A DNA stretch of 64,000 bases, taken from NCBI GenBank assembly GCA_004335835.1, contig RWJK01000914.1, positions 25,678 through 89,677 on the forward strand, given 5' to 3'. This document shows, in pieces, positions 35,167 to 48,278 of this stretch (the first letter of the stretch is position 1; the number at the start of each line of letters is the position of its first letter). Origin of the DNA: Scenedesmus sp. ARA3. Taxonomy: Eukaryota > Chlorophyta > Chlorophyceae > Sphaeropleales > Scenedesmaceae. The translations under genes were made by a program, and so were the position numbers. The notes beneath the pieces were generated by a model. The model ran no database searches and had not been told where the DNA came from. It saw only the letters and a program-made list of their open reading frames with translations.

Positions 35167-38035
35167 ATGAAGTTTGCTCCAGCCGGCAGCAAGCCCAATA
35201 ACAGTAGCCTTTCAAGCAGCAGCAGCATCGCATCAACGGGCTACAGCAACTATAGGTCCCGTTCGCATCCAGCACTGCAGGCACACCGCGATACACCAAA
35301 CAGCGATGTGCTGGAGCTACTCGTTGACGTCAGCTGGCTTGATGTCTCAGAACTGGCTTGCTTAAGCAGCTGCAACAAGGCGTTCAGGGAGGCAGTAGAT
35401 TCAGTGCTGCTGCGCAGAGCACCAGTCCTGCTGCCCTTTGCCGTTGAGCAGGCGGCAGCAGACACAACAGATGATGACAGAAGCACCAGCAACAAGCAGC
35501 ATGCTAAAATGGCACTGCAGCTGCTGGCAGCCATGGCACGTGCCAGGGTCTGCATCAGCCCTACTGTTGTGCCATATGTAGCGTACTGCATCAACATGGA
35601 CAACATGCCTCAGGATGTAGCCACAGGCCTTGTGCGTGCAGGGATGAGGGTCAGCTTTGAGCAGCCCTGCAAGCATCCAGCAACAGAACAGCAGGCTGGG
35701 AGGTGTGGGTGAAGGCTGCAGCTGCAGTGGGAGCAGAGCGGTACAATGTGCCAGTAGGATCCGGAGCGGCTGTGCTGCTGCTTGCTGGCCTGCCCTCCTG
35801 GCTGGAGGTGATGTGCTACAAGCCTGTCGACCTGTTGAGGGCCGACGAGCGGCTCTTCCTGCAAGCAAACTTCTGTAGCACAAAGCTGTATGGTTGACGC
35901 TTGCAGTGCATGATTGGGCACTGCTTTCAGCTGAAGTGACAGCATGGTAGGCAGGAGCTGCCAGCCGTAAATTGCCAGTGCAAAGCTGGGTAGTTCTGCA
36001 ATCTTTTCAGCAGCTTTGCATGCCACTTGAACTCCATCAAACACATGTGACAGAGGGGTAATTTCATCTGCCAAATCATGCACATGCGCTGCAGGCACGG
36101 CAACTGATGGAGACTGCCATCACGCCCCCAGCATCACTGCCCTCACTCCTGCAGCTGGCGTGCAGCATGCAGCTCATGAGCGAGCGCAACCAAGCGGCTA
36201 CGCTGTTGACAGCCATCACCTACAACTGCAGGCAGCAGGCATCATCAACAGCCTGGGAGCAGTTGGTGGCAGAGACGCTGGATTTAGAGCTTGCAGCAAG
36301 CCTGTTCCTGGCAGCAGCAGCAGCACGCAAAAATCTTGAAGCATTGAAGATACTTGACCAAATCAAGCCTGCAGCAGTGCCAGAGGCAATATTTGGTAGC
36401 GTGTTAGCAGACGCCGTAGAGCATAGGCAGACGGAGCTGCTGCGTGTGCTGTGCAAGCACAGTGGCATGGCTGCAGCAACAACCAGCACGGGACAGCTGG
36501 TTGTGTCGCTGCTGCAGGCATCGATGGATGACAAATACACGGCAGGAGTGGAGCACCTGCTGCTCAGCAAGGCCGTGGTGCAGCACTTGGGCTCGTTGCC
36601 AGGTGTGCAGCAGCTGAGCAGCGATCACATCGCAGAGCTGCTTGCATCTGTCACCAGGGCGTCAAGCCAACGCGTCAATGAAGTGCTGGCTGAGCCTGGG
36701 GCACTGCCAGCAGATGCCAGTGCTGAGACCAGCAGCCATGAATACGAGGCATGTGTGCAGGTGCTGTGTCGCATGCCGCAGGCCATCCATGTACAGCACA
36801 GCGCCATCGTCACGGTGTTGAGTGGCGTGCTGGCGACACCATATCAGCACATAGCCTCAGCTGCGCTCTGCGACCTTGTGAATCAGAGTATTGAGTATGC
36901 ACGTGGACAGCAGCAGCAGCAGCAGCAGCAGGGCCAGCAGCAGCAGCAACAGGCGCCTGCTTATACTAGTGATGAGGCAGCGCAGCTGTTGAGAGGAGCA
37001 CTGCAGGGCTACCGACAATCTAGCAGCAACACCTTGGCAAGCCTTCAGCAACTGTGCAGCATGCAGGTCATTCAGGAGGCGGCAGATGCAAAAGCCATAG
37101 CAGCGCAGCTGCCGTGTGCCTTGTCTTTTTGTTGCCGTCGTGCCTGGTTGGACCCCTTTTGTATGTGCACTGAGCCAGCAGCAGCAGCCTACAACACCAT
37201 CACCAGCATTGTCAGGCTGCTGCTGGGGCTGCCAGCTGCAGCACGTATCACAGCACACCAGCTTGCAAATTACATGGCCACAATTCTTTCAGAGTGCGTT
37301 GATGATGACATGTGCGAGGCTCTGATGAAGCAACTGATGTGCAGCTGTGGCGGCAGGTTGCCAGGGCCAGGCACGTATGGCAATACAATGCTGCGCTTGA
37401 CACGCTGCTGCCTGCGCCGCAAGACGGGCAGGGGCATTGTCACATGCATGCAGATGCTGTTCAAGGACCCGAAATCGCAGCAGCTGCAGGCAGGCAGCGT
37501 GTATGAGCTGCTGCTGGGTGCAGTGAAGCTGCAGCAGCAGCCAGCAACTGTCTCGCGCGTGCTGCATGTTCTCATGCAGCTGCCAGCATCAAGACAGCTG
37601 ACAGTCACCCACATTGTGAGGCTGCTGTCAGAGGCATTGACCAGGCCGTCAGTTGATGAAGCAGATGACAGCAGCCAAGCCGTGCTTGTGCTGTGCGCAT
37701 TGCCACGCGCACAGGACTTGCCATCACAGCGCTTTCCACAGTTTTTACAGGCTGCCATCAAGGGCGGCTACCACCAGGCCATCAGGGCGCTGTGTGCACT
37801 GCCAGGGGCGCGCGGGCTGCAGCCAGAGCAGCGCGCTGCGCTGCTGGCTGTTGGCAAGGAGGCTGGTGTGCCGGATGCGGCACTTGAGCCGCTAGCCAAG
37901 CCAGCGTTAGTCCAGCTGCCTGTGGGCCCACCGCTAGCACTGGGTGGCAGCAGCAGCAGGCAGAGGGTGGGTGGGGTGCCAGGTCAGGCCACTACTGCCA
38001 AATGCCGGCCGCTGAGCGGTGCAGAGGCTGTATAG
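35167..38035 (+). CDS. Helical-repeat protein with F-box-like head, paralogue C (frame lesion in exon 1)
   Basis: Paralogue of the gene ending at 54549. Exon 1 (35167-35807) begins MKFAPAGSKPNNSS, then a block LLVDVSWLDVSELACLSSCN that recalls an F-box helix bundle (weak). Exon 2 is 36095-38035. Alignment with paralogue D shows one base missing near 35664 (after SFEQ). Downstream homology resumes in another frame (TAGWEVWVKAA), and the exon 1-2 junction is in phase only if that base is counted. Exon 2 encodes about 640 residues of ~34-residue two-helix units, with themes LASLFLAAAA, VLCxLPxAxxL and a short poly-Q near 36910-36955. Function unknown; a protein- or RNA-binding solenoid is inferred. 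Either a recent pseudogene or a sequence error. Confidence 0.6.
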
Positions 38036-39427
38036 TGGCACTGTTGCGACTTGATTGACTGACAAGTGCGAGGGAGTTGCCGGGTTGCCAGCTGCTTGCA
38101 AGTCACTTGGTGACGTCACCAATCTCTGATTGCTTTTGACTGCAAGTGACTGAGGCAACTCAGCTTCATGTTGGATCTGGCAAGGCTGCTGCGGTGGGCA
38201 CATCGCAGTTGTAACACATGCATTTCCACGCAACTGAGTGTAGTGCGAGGAATGTGATTGCCTGCCGCACCACCTGCTTAAACAGTTCTGCATATGCCTG
38301 TGTCTGCAGGCAGGCAGGTGATGACCCGTGAGTCAGCAAATTCAAAGCAGACACCGGCCGCATGCAGCACCACACAAGCACCCCCTACTCCGACAAGTGG
38401 GCAAGCTGGATATTGCTACTGCAGCCTGTGAATACAAGTCGAAAAAATGACGCAGGGTCCGCAAACCGCGGAACCATTAGATCAAAGCCACTCTGTTTGC
38501 AGAGGTCGCGGCAACCTGCTGCAGCAGTGCATCAGTACTGATATGGCCTCACAGCACATCCATTCCACCGCAACAACCTGCTGCCCCGAGGTTTACACCC
38601 TCACTGATCTTGTGTGTACACGACTCAATGTCGATCATCTCTCGCCCGTGCAGAATTGCATCTTTCCACCATGCGTTTCATAGGCACTGTTCAAAACAGT
38701 CATACCTGATCAAGCTTTAAAGGTTGTTGTCGCTGGCGCAGCATGCTACATGAGCCCTGCAACACCATACATTCACTTATACGACCAAATGTTCGAGATT
38801 TGTCGTTGTTTGCTGCGTATTTCCACAGTAGTCATGATCCCGTAACGCACTAGCACCTGCAGGTTGACCTTCTGCTCCGACCTTCCCAGCTGCGAAGGTC
38901 ACGTTCTTCGGAAGGTAGGAATGTCTCAGCGGTGGCAGGTCATCCCTAGGATAAAAGCAACAAAAGCCCAAGAACCTCCGCGGAAATTGACCGCATTATC
39001 ACCGCAGCACAGCAGCGTCTACATGTACTGGGACTGTTTTGACCCTGCTGAACAGCTATCGTGCTCAGCGCCTCGGGCCATTGTAAGAGACTAGAAGGAC
39101 CCATTCATCGGCGAATCACGCTAAAGTGACTATATTCGACATCATCAGGTGCATGTGAGTGCTGCGAGTTGCCAAACCCCATGCTTGGCCCTTGCTAGCT
39201 GTCCGACTGCAGCTGCTGGACTCCCCAGCCTGCTGCACCTGGCTTTATCAAGTCTTGTAAGACCAGTGTGGAACAAGTGTTGCCAAACAAATAACCGGCT
39301 TGGTGCTGCCTGCGCCAACTAACTGTTGCTGACAACATGATCCCTCTGCAGCAGCACTGCTGCTCACCATGATGGTGACGTGTGCTGTACATGTGCACTG
39401 CTTTGCTGCCCGCTTCCCACTCGGCAG
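38036..39427 (+). other. Intergenic; 5' region of gene A, similar to that of gene B
   Basis: No supportable coding exon. Patches near 38840-39190 resemble 43640-44040 upstream of gene B (shared themes GGAATGTCT, GCAAG/GCAGG, GTGCTCAGCGCC, CATGTGAGTG). They probably represent 5' UTR, promoter or an unlocated first exon kept after tandem duplication. TGTAA at about 38207 could end paralogue C's transcript. Confidence 0.4.
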
Positions 39428-41416
39428 GATGAACCAGCACGTCGTCGTCCCACCTCGTCTTTTGTCAAACGATACCGTGACCAATTACCCTGGGCCAGCA
39501 ACGCCTGAGCAACAGCTGCTGCAGCTGAAGCTGCTGCTGGACCACAACTGCATGTAGGTTTTGGGACCTGACCAACTTCATTGGTTGCCTTGGCGTACTG
39601 CCATTTGATGCTTCACACAGCTGATAACCAGCATCTGGGTTTCAGTACACATCATATGCGCCACTTTGTTTTGAAAAACACGTTTGACGCAGCTTGTGTG
39701 TACAAACGGTTGACTTGCAGTCCCAGCAACTACCCAACAATACTGTTGTTCTGCATTCTGCCTGCAGGCACCAGGGCTGCAGGGATGAGGCCTGCCGCCA
39801 CTGCCGCCACAGCAGCACACGCTGCAGCAGCACGCTGCGCACCAAGTATGTATCAAACCAGCCGCTGCTGGCCTGCTGCGGGGGCAAGCCAGAAGCACGG
39901 CTGGTGCCTGAGATGAACGGCGATGCTGGCCCGCTGCTGCTGCCTGGCTGGCAGCTGCAGGTGCGCGAGGTGTACGGGAAACGACGACAGATCCATCGAT
40001 GTATAAACAGCTAACCATGTTTCTGCTCCAGATGTTGCATTGCCAGCTGCAAACAATACCCAGATGCTGGCGGTATGCTGTCTCTGTCATAACCAGGTGC
40101 TGCTGCCAGCATTGTGCAGGCCTAGTGTACTGCCTTACATTGTGAGCTGCAGCCATTCAGTGTCTGCAGCCATTCAGTGTCTGACTGGGGTTCCCACTGT
40201 TCGATTGAGTGGAGCATGTAATGTGATGTGTTGTAATGTCTGCCCTGGACCATCCACCGTAATATGATCCTGATCAAGCGCTGCTGAACATTCTCAGATC
40301 CTTCACATCCTGCTGGCTTTGCTGATTGCCCACAAACTCACTCACATCGCTGCCCACAACCCTGCGCACACCTCTACATACAGCTCCGCCCACACTCCTG
40401 CTGGCTGCGCATGCGCCTGCAGGTGCAGCTGCTGAACAATAAAGCTTACGAGGACCTCAGCCAACATGGGATGCCGCTATCCACAGAGCAGCTGGCATCC
40501 TGCCTGGTCAAGGGCAGCCCACGGCTACGCAGCGGCGCTGGGCACTGCGGCAGCAGCATCATGCTCCCACTGGAGGTATGCACAGCTGCTGCCAGCTTCT
40601 CCAACTACTGCTGGTGCTGGGGTGTCGCAGGGATGCCAAGGACTGAAGTACGCAGCCAGGTGGTTTTGGCAGTTTATTTGCCCCAGTTGGCTATGCCCAA
40701 GTTATAAGTGACAGTAGTGCGCAAGATACATGTCCAGCTGTGTCATACGCCATGCATGGCCATGGCATCTATCATCCCAAGTAAGCTTGCCCCACAACCT
40801 TGTCTCTCGCTTCCTTGTTCTTTCCGCTGCAGGCTGGCGCCGCCTGCCTCACTGGCCTACGACTCATCAAGCCAGAAAAGGCCACAGACGACACCAAGCA
40901 CAGCGGCAAAACCACGCATTGCCGGCTGCTGCTGACAGTCATCGCCCCGCCCGACTCCGCTCCAGCGCTGCCGCCACACCTGCCGCTTGTGAGTGGTCCC
41001 TTCAAGGTGGTCACCACACGGTCCAAGGGTGCAGTGAAGGCAGAAGTGCCCCTGCCACATGAGCCAGTCAGCAAGCTGAAAGGCATCGGCAAGGATGCAG
41101 CCGCCAGCTTGGCAATGCTGCGGGTGACTGATGACGATGGCAGGCAGCTGGGACCAGTGGAGACGGTAAGTGACGGCTTGGGCTGTTACTAACATTGTTA
41201 TGACACACATTGGTTTGCTGGTTAAGATGTGGTGATTCCTTGCATTCAAATGCAGCAGCTGGAGCCAGCTGAGATGGTAAAAGGCTTACATCAGCTGCTA
41301 CGCATGCATCCCGGCATGACTGTGAAATGCTGTTTGCTTGATGTGCACTGGGTAAATGGCTTGGTGCGTGTTCTTGTGTCAATGGTGGCGTCAGCCAACC
41401 TTGCGGTCCCTCACCA

Positions 41417-41507
<91 letters not shown>

Positions 41508-41789
41508 GTCTGCTGCTGCTGCCACTTGCTGCCACTGCCGTCCACAGGTGGGCCAGTTCCATGCGCTGCAGCAATGGGTGGACAGGGGAGGCGCCCCGCG
41601 CCTGCAGCAGCTGCTGCAGGACACTAACATCAAGCCAGCGGCATACAAGGAGGCAGCTGAACATGTACAGCTCACAGCCTTTCCCGACTTCCGGCCCCGT
41701 GTCTGGTGGCAGCGGGGGCATGTACAGGGCCTGCTGTGCAGCTGGCAGCAGGAGGTGACAGCACCAGGCCAGCCCCTGGCCTGGGTACT

Positions 41790-41836
<47 letters not shown>

Positions 41837-42110
41837 GGCTGCCGTACCTGCTGGTGCCGTTGGGTATTGCAATGCATGCCGAAGAGCTGCAGCCCGCGCT
41901 GCAGCAGGCGCAGCAGGAGTGGCGTGCAGAGGGGCACGGCAGCTGGGCGGTGTTCTGGAGCAACGAGGCAGATCCGCTGGCGCAGCAGTGGGCACAGCAA
42001 GGCATGCTGTTTGACCTGCAAGCTCTGCCGCTGGGCATCCTCAATGCTATGGCAGCAGCAGGGGAAGGCACAACTGCTGCGCAGGCTTTCACAGGTCAAG
42101 CTACGGCCTC

Positions 42111-42148
<38 letters not shown>

Positions 42149-42305
42149 CAACAGAGCCAGCACCAGCAGATACTTCAGCCTCAGCAGTTACTAGCATGCA
42201 AGCGCTGCTACCAGCACAGCAGCAGCAGCAGCAGCTGCAGTCAACTGTGCAGCTGCCATTCTTGACACCAGACATGCACCAGCAGCCGCAGCAGGAGCTG
42301 CCATT

Positions 42306-42344
<39 letters not shown>

Positions 42345-42614
42345 TGAGGCCCTGGAGGAGCGGAGGCAAGATGCGCTCAAGCACAAGCAGCAGCTGATGT
42401 CGCAGCTTGATCCTGTTGCCCCTGCTCTTTCTGACCTGCCAGCGCCGCTGCTGCCAGCATCTGAGACAGCTAAGCATCCACTGGTGCAGGCGCAGCTGCT
42501 GGCTCAAAGCAGCAGTGACGCGTGCACGCGGATGGACCAGCAGCTGCCGCAGCAGCCGCAGAAGCGCCACAAGGTTGAACAGCAGCAGCAGCAGCAGCAG
42601 CAGCTGCTGCTGCT

Positions 42615-42645
<31 letters not shown>

Positions 42646-42906
42646 GACCAAGATGCGGCTGATGACGGCCATGTGAATTTGCGTGTCCTGGACGCGCAGC
42701 CTGGCGTGCTCGCTGGCTCAGCAGCAGAGGAGACTGCAGGCGAGCCACAAGGGTTGGCTACAGAGATGTCTGATGGAAATGCGCTAGCGGTGGGCCTGGA
42801 ACAGCAGCAGTCATGGAAGGTTGCCAGGTTCCGGGCACAGTCCATGAAGCGGCTGGAATCTCTGCGTTTGCACAGGCTGCTGTTTGGTGGTTGCCAGTCA
42901 TGCTGA
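39428..42906 (+). CDS. Poly-Q protein with CBP60-like block, tandem copy A
   Basis: Exons 39428-39553, 39768-39960, 40423-40575, 40833-41165 and 41548-42906 chain in phase. An upstream first exon is likely because the first one listed begins at an acceptor (an ATG lies one base inside). Order: EQQLLQLKLLLDHNC, a Cys-rich block CRDEACRHCRHSSTRC, a probable beta-rich region (LLLPGWQLQ, LLNNKAYEDLS, GLRLIKPE, THCRLLLTVIAPP), then FKVVTTRSKGAVKAEVPLP and VSKLKGIGKDAA. This last order loosely recalls plant CBP60 DNA-binding proteins (weak; inference). A conserved domain with FPDFRPRVWW and QQEWRAEGHGSWAVFW follows, then long poly-Q. A role in transcription is a guess. Its partner copy B lies 5.2 kb downstream. 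Confidence 0.6.
41418..41507 (+). repeat. (CTG)30 tract 40 bp before an acceptor
   Basis: Uninterrupted CTG on the coding strand in intron 4 of gene A, upstream of the CAG at 41545-41547. Gene B has a shorter CTG tract (about 46733-46760) at the same place. Confidence 0.95.
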
Positions 42907-44236
42907 TGGCGATCCCAGCTAGCCCAGCGCTGAGTTGCAGGTGGCTGTATGTTGCTTGTTGTCAGTGAGGTCGTTTGTGACTGTGTTCGGCATGTGGGTT
43001 GCTGGGGTGCCTTCTGTGCCTGCTCAACCACTGTTGAGTTGGCTTGCCATGGTCACGTGTTGTTTCCAGCCTGGTTAATTTGGAAATGCACTGCATCACA
43101 AGGTCTGCATTGTCTGGAAACGCAAGTAAGCCTTTGTCCGAAGCCGCTGTGATGCTTGCGTCTGTGGCTTTGTGGCTCTGATTTTGCCATACGGGTGCTG
43201 GTCATGGTTTGTGCATGTGCATCGCTGGAAGGGGTTGATTCAAACCTTGAAGGTTGCCTGGCTCATCAACAGCATGCTGTGTCTAGTGCCTCAGGCGGGG
43301 AAGGCAGATCTTGGGCTACTAAACAACAAAGAAATGTCACCTGCCAACCAACAAGCTGTTTCTGCTGGCTATCGACTGCTGCATGGCGCAGCGGCTGTGC
43401 AGCAGTGCTGTCAACACCACATGGTCGGACGTTGTTGCCCGTCAAGTGATTCAAACAAGTTGCCAATTGTTTGCCAGTTCCACATGAGGTAACCAATGTC
43501 TAAATCTCTTTGCAGAACCAATACAGTGCTACACCGTAAATTGCTCTGGCAGTGACAGTGCGATACAAGGTTTTGGTGGGTGTCAACAGAGTCACCGGGT
43601 GACCATAAATCATCACACGCACCGCGATGATTGCTCGCAGTTAGTTCGGTTGCTGGAGGATAAGTACAAGTTACCTCGTGTCTGTTCTGGCTATGATCAT
43701 AGTAGCCATGGTGCGAGCACCTCTCGGCACCTGGGAAGGTTTATGGGGCCGGAAGGTGGAATGTCTAAGCAGTGGCAAGTTCATTCGCCTGGGTATAACA
43801 GTATCTGATGGCATGGAGTAGGCCTATAGCTAAGCCACAACACACAAGGTTAACAGCGACTACACGCACTTGGTACTGCCTTGGCCAACTGAACAGCAAC
43901 CGTGCTCAGCGCCGTGGCCGCTGTGAGCCCCAGCTGGCCAAATCGAACGGCTTTCAGTAGCAAACGTGATCATACCGACCCTTCGCGCCGCATGTGAGTG
44001 TCGTTGCGCGCAACGAAACCCCCATGCAGTGGGCCTAGCTAGCTGGCTATGGCTGCTTTACCGACCTGAAGAACCTGGAGGGGTTGAAGCTTCGATGATG
44101 CATGAAGAATCATCACATTAAGAGCATGGAGCGGCATGCAGCTGCCTGCGCCGTCTGCATACAGTTTGGTACATGAACCTGCTGCAGCAGCACTGCTGAC
44201 ATGCGCAGTGCTTTGCCATAACTTCTCCCCTGACAG
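42907..44236. other. Intergenic; 5' region of gene B
   Basis: No supportable exon. The 43640-44040 stretch matches the region upstream of gene A. It could contain gene B's unlocated first exon. Confidence 0.4.
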
Positions 44237-47200
44237 GGACTCTGCGCATGATGATGTCATCCAACCTCTTCCTTCTACAAATGACATTGGCATCATGGTT
44301 AACTATGCTGCGCCCTGCACCCCTGGGCAGCAGCAGCTGCAACTGAAGCTGGTGCTGGACCACGACTGCAAGTAGGTTGTAGCATGCAGCCTGACAAATG
44401 TGTGTAATTGCTTTTCTGCCTTGTGCAGCAGCAGCTTCCAAGTCGGTTCCTACATCATACCTGCTGCAGCTGTGCTTGTGTGATTTGATGCAAGCATTAC
44501 ACTGCACAGGGTGACTGGCAGCACTCCGCCAGCATGCGCTGACCCTTTTCCTTGCTTCTGCACACCCCACCCTGCTCAGCAGAAGCTTCCTTGTCGGGCT
44601 GTAGAGTCTGTAGATCTCCTTCAACCTCCCTCAGACACACGCCAAGCAACTGTTTGCCGTGCAAACTCACTGCCTCCTCTCCCCGCTTACCCCATGCCTG
44701 CAGGCACAAGGCTGCTGGGATGAGGCCTGCCGCCACTGCCGCTACAGCAGCACCCGCTGCAGCGGCGCCCTGCGCAGCGGGTACGTGTCGGGGCAGCCAC
44801 TGCTTGCCCGCTGTGGCGGCGCGCCAGCAGCGCGGCTGGAGCCTGAGCAAGACGGTGATGCTGGCGAGCTGCTGCTGCCCGGCTGGCAGCTGCAGGTGCT
44901 TGCATCTCCTTGTAACGGGATGCCAGAAGCGCCATCAGGAGTTATGTTATGTTGCCAGTGATAGACTGCATGTGTCAACCCATCGTTTGACTTGTGGTGC
45001 GCAGTTCTGTTACCAGGTCCAATGCCGCCAAGGGCAGCTGCAACAGCACCGTGCACTGTTACTGCAGTCACTGGCGTCCGCCCTGAAACCAGTACTGCTG
45101 CAGTGTCCACGGCAACTCTCTGCTGCTTGTCTCTGTGCATTTGCTGGCTGTACTAGGCGCGCACAGCTGCGCTGGCTCACGCCTCTTCCCCACACACTCC
45201 CACAGTCTGCTCACTACCCGCTGACTGTGTGACCTGCCCGCAGGTGCAGCTGCTGAACAGCAAAGCCCACGAGGACCTCAGCACACAAGGCCAGCCCGTT
45301 ACCACAGAACGGCTAGCCTCCTGCCTGGTCAGGGGCAGTCCGCTGCTGCAGAGCGGCGCAGAGCAACGCGGCAGCTCCGTGACGCTGCCTTTGCAGGTGC
45401 ACACAGCCGCTTGCAGGCTTATGATGTGTAGCAGGAAGCTGTTGGTGCCTGGTTTGCGCTATTTGCTGCAGCTGGCTACGATTAACACTGCAGGGGCAGT
45501 CTGACGCTGAAGATTGAGCAACCAGCATGGCAGCCAGCACGGCAGCAGCATACATTGCTGCTGCAGGTGTGCTCAGCCCTATTTGGACTTATCATTCACC
45601 TCCTCCTACTGTGAAATTGGCACAACACGCATGCGTAATAATCAGTCAGCAAGTAGCGATTTTCGGTGGATGCTGTCCGTGCCTAACTTAGTGGCTGCAG
45701 TACAACAGAACACTGTGCTTGGTGCAGTAGCAATCAGGCGCACGAGATCCTTCATGCTGTGTATTGAGAGAGGGTAGTTACATGTGGGCCCTGGCACCAT
45801 CTTGGAAGGTATGAGCCACAACAGGTTAAACACAAGGTCTGAGACCAGAAAAGAGTGAGCAGTGGTCATCAAGCTGTGCATGCATGGGCGTCAGCTGACG
45901 TTGGCAGATAAAATTCCACAGCCTCACCTCTTCCCTTATACAAATGGCACCACCCCTTGCCCTCTCTGTGTTTCCTGCTGCACCTCCCTGCCTTGCTGCA
46001 GGCTGGGGCCGCCTCCCTGGCTGGCCTGCGGCTCATCAAGCCAGAGAGAGCCACAGACAACAGTAAGCACACCGGCAAAACCACGCACTGCCGGCTGCTG
46101 CTGACCGTCATTGCACCACCCGGCTCCCCTCGCCTCCCCGGTGCACCTTTCGCTGGTGCGGCACCGTGTGCGCTGCCACCTCTGCCGCCGCAGCTGCCAC
46201 TTGTGAGTGATCCCTTCAAGGTGGTCACAGCACGCTCCAAGGGTGCAGCAAAAGCGGAGGTGCCACTGCCTAGCGAGGCAGTCAGCAGGCTGGATGGCAT
46301 TGGCCAGAATTCGGCTGTGAGCCTCAAGGCGCAGAGGGAGGTTGATGGCAAGCAGCTGGAGCCAGTGGAGACGGTGAGGGGCTTGTGGCGGCTGCTCGTA
46401 GAGGCTGGCATGCATGCCTCTATGCTAGTTGTGGTTATCTCAGCCCTGCTTGCCTGCTGCGCTCAAGATATAAATGGCATGTAATCTAACCCACACACTT
46501 GTGTGTATACCGCGCCAAGCTCTGCGAGTAGCCGCACACAAGCAGGATTTCAAGCTTTTAGTGCACGCTGCCCGCGCGCTTCCTGTACAGTGCGCATGCA
46601 ACCGCCAATTCCCAAGTGCTGCATCTGATTGTGGCAAGCAACATCACTTGGACTTCACTAACAGCACCATGCATCCAACACTGCTGTTTCTCACCACCGG
46701 TGCTGCTGTCGCCGATGCTGCTGCTGCCTCTGTTGCCGCTGCTGCTGCTGCTGCTGCTGCCCTGCACAGGTTGGGCAGTTCCATGCGCTGCAGGAGTGGG
46801 TGGCCGAGGGCGGCACGCTGCGCCGCGACAAACTGCTGACTGCCACTAACATAAAACTGGCCGACTACAGCAAGGCAGTAAAGCACGTGCAGCGTACAGT
46901 CATCCCTGACTTCCGGCCCCGTGTGTGGTGGGGCCCAGCAGCGCGCCTGCTGTGCCGGTGGAACCAGGCCGTGACAGGGCCAGATGTGGATTCTCCTCTG
47001 GTATGGGTGCTGCAGCAGCAGCAGGGCCTGCCATACTGGTTGGCGCCGCTGAGCATGGAAGGGTTTGAGGAAATGCTGCAGCCCGCGCTGCAGCAGGCGC
47101 AGCAGGAGTGGCGTGCAGAGGGGCACGGCAGCTGGGAGGTGTTCTGGAGTGATGATGCAGATCCGCTGGCGCAGCAGTGGGCGCAGCAAGGCATGCCGTT

Positions 47201-47531
47201 TGACCTGCAGGCTCTGCCACTGGGCATCCTCAATGCTATGGCAGCGGGGACAAACCCAGATGCCACACAGGCTCCAGTTGAAGCAGCTCAAGCACCACAG
47301 GCTGCAGGGGAAGCAACTGCACCAGCCACAGCAGGCCCCAGGATGCAAGTGCTGCTGCCAGCCGCACACCAGCAGCAGCAGCCAGTAGCATCGCTGCCAA
47401 CGCAGCACCAGCCGCCAGCCGCGCTGCAGCCAGCACAGCAGCTGATGCAGGTGCAGCTGCCAACGGCAACCTCAGCCCTGCAGCCGCAGCTGCTCGATGC
47501 ACCAATGCAACAGGTGTTCGGCTGCAAGCAG

Positions 47532-47577
<46 letters not shown>

Positions 47578-48278
47578 GGCACCTGCAGCAGCAGCAGCTG
47601 ATGCAGGTGCGGCAGGACAAAGAGCGGCTGACGCAGCTGGAGCAGCAGCTACTGCAGCAGCTGGCAGCGCAGCCCCTGCTGCGCCCTGTGGGGCCTCTCA
47701 CTCCTGATGCCTGCATTGCAACAGTGTCTGAGACGACTGAGCATGCAGTGTTGCAGGTAGAGACCTCGGCTCACACCAGTGATGTTTCCACGCTAAGGGA
47801 CCAGCAGCCACTGCAGCCACCACGCCCAGTTAAGCGCCAGAAACTGCTGCACCAGGTGGTCCCTACGGCAGTGCCGCGGCTACCGCAGCAGCCGCTACCG
47901 CAGCAGCAGCCGCCATGGCTCCAGCCGCAGCAACAGCAGCAACCACAGCAGCACCAGCAGCAGCAGTCACAGCTGCAGCCACAGCAGCAGCAGCCACAGC
48001 TGCAGCCACCGCCGCAGCCACAGCTGCAGCCACCGCCGCAGCCACAGCAGCAGCAGCAGCAGCCACAGCAGCAGCAGCAGCAGTTACTAGATCTGGGCAG
48101 GGCCGATGGTGGCCATATGGATTATGTGGTGCTGTCAGCAGTGCCCAACACAGAGGCTGGCCCAGCAGCTGGAGAGGCTGAGGGCGAGCTGCTAGATCTG
48201 GATGAAGCGGTTGCATGGTTGTTCAATGACAGCCTGCCATTGTTTGAAGAGTCGCAATCATGGATGGCAGATGGATGA
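44237..48278 (+). CDS. Poly-Q protein with CBP60-like block, tandem copy B
   Basis: Same exon plan as copy A: 44237-44371, 44704-44895, 45244-45396, 46002-46373, 46770-48278. Blocks match A with substitutions at the protein level (CWDEACRHCRYSSTRC; LLNSKAHEDLS; GLRLIKPERATD; FKVVTARSKGAAKAEVPLP; FPDFRPRVWWGP; QQEWRAEGHGSWEVFW). The C-terminus differs: shorter Gln runs, Gln-Pro repeats and an acidic-hydrophobic end (LDLDEAVAWLFNDSLPLFEE), which resembles an activation domain (inference). The junction between the first two exons is one base short of phase relative to A, so either B uses another splice site or its frame is broken there. An end of a foldback element sits in intron 3. Confidence 0.55.
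45766..45866 (+). mobile_element. Fragment of foldback element family (single terminus)
   Basis: About 95 bp nearly match 61320-61412 (GAGAGAGGGTAGTTACATGT, then the shared CTGGCACCATCTTGG and CCACAACAGGTT). No inverted partner is visible nearby, so it is a solo or truncated end. It lies in intron 3 of gene B. Confidence 0.75.

Noticed and set aside
34469..35299. 276-codon minus-strand open frame
   Set aside because: It overlaps the start of paralogue C on the opposite strand and has no recognisable block. Composition does not differ from its surroundings.
41417..41758. Poly-Leu membrane protein frame
   Set aside because: A reading of the intronic (CTG)30. The coding frame is set by exons on either side.
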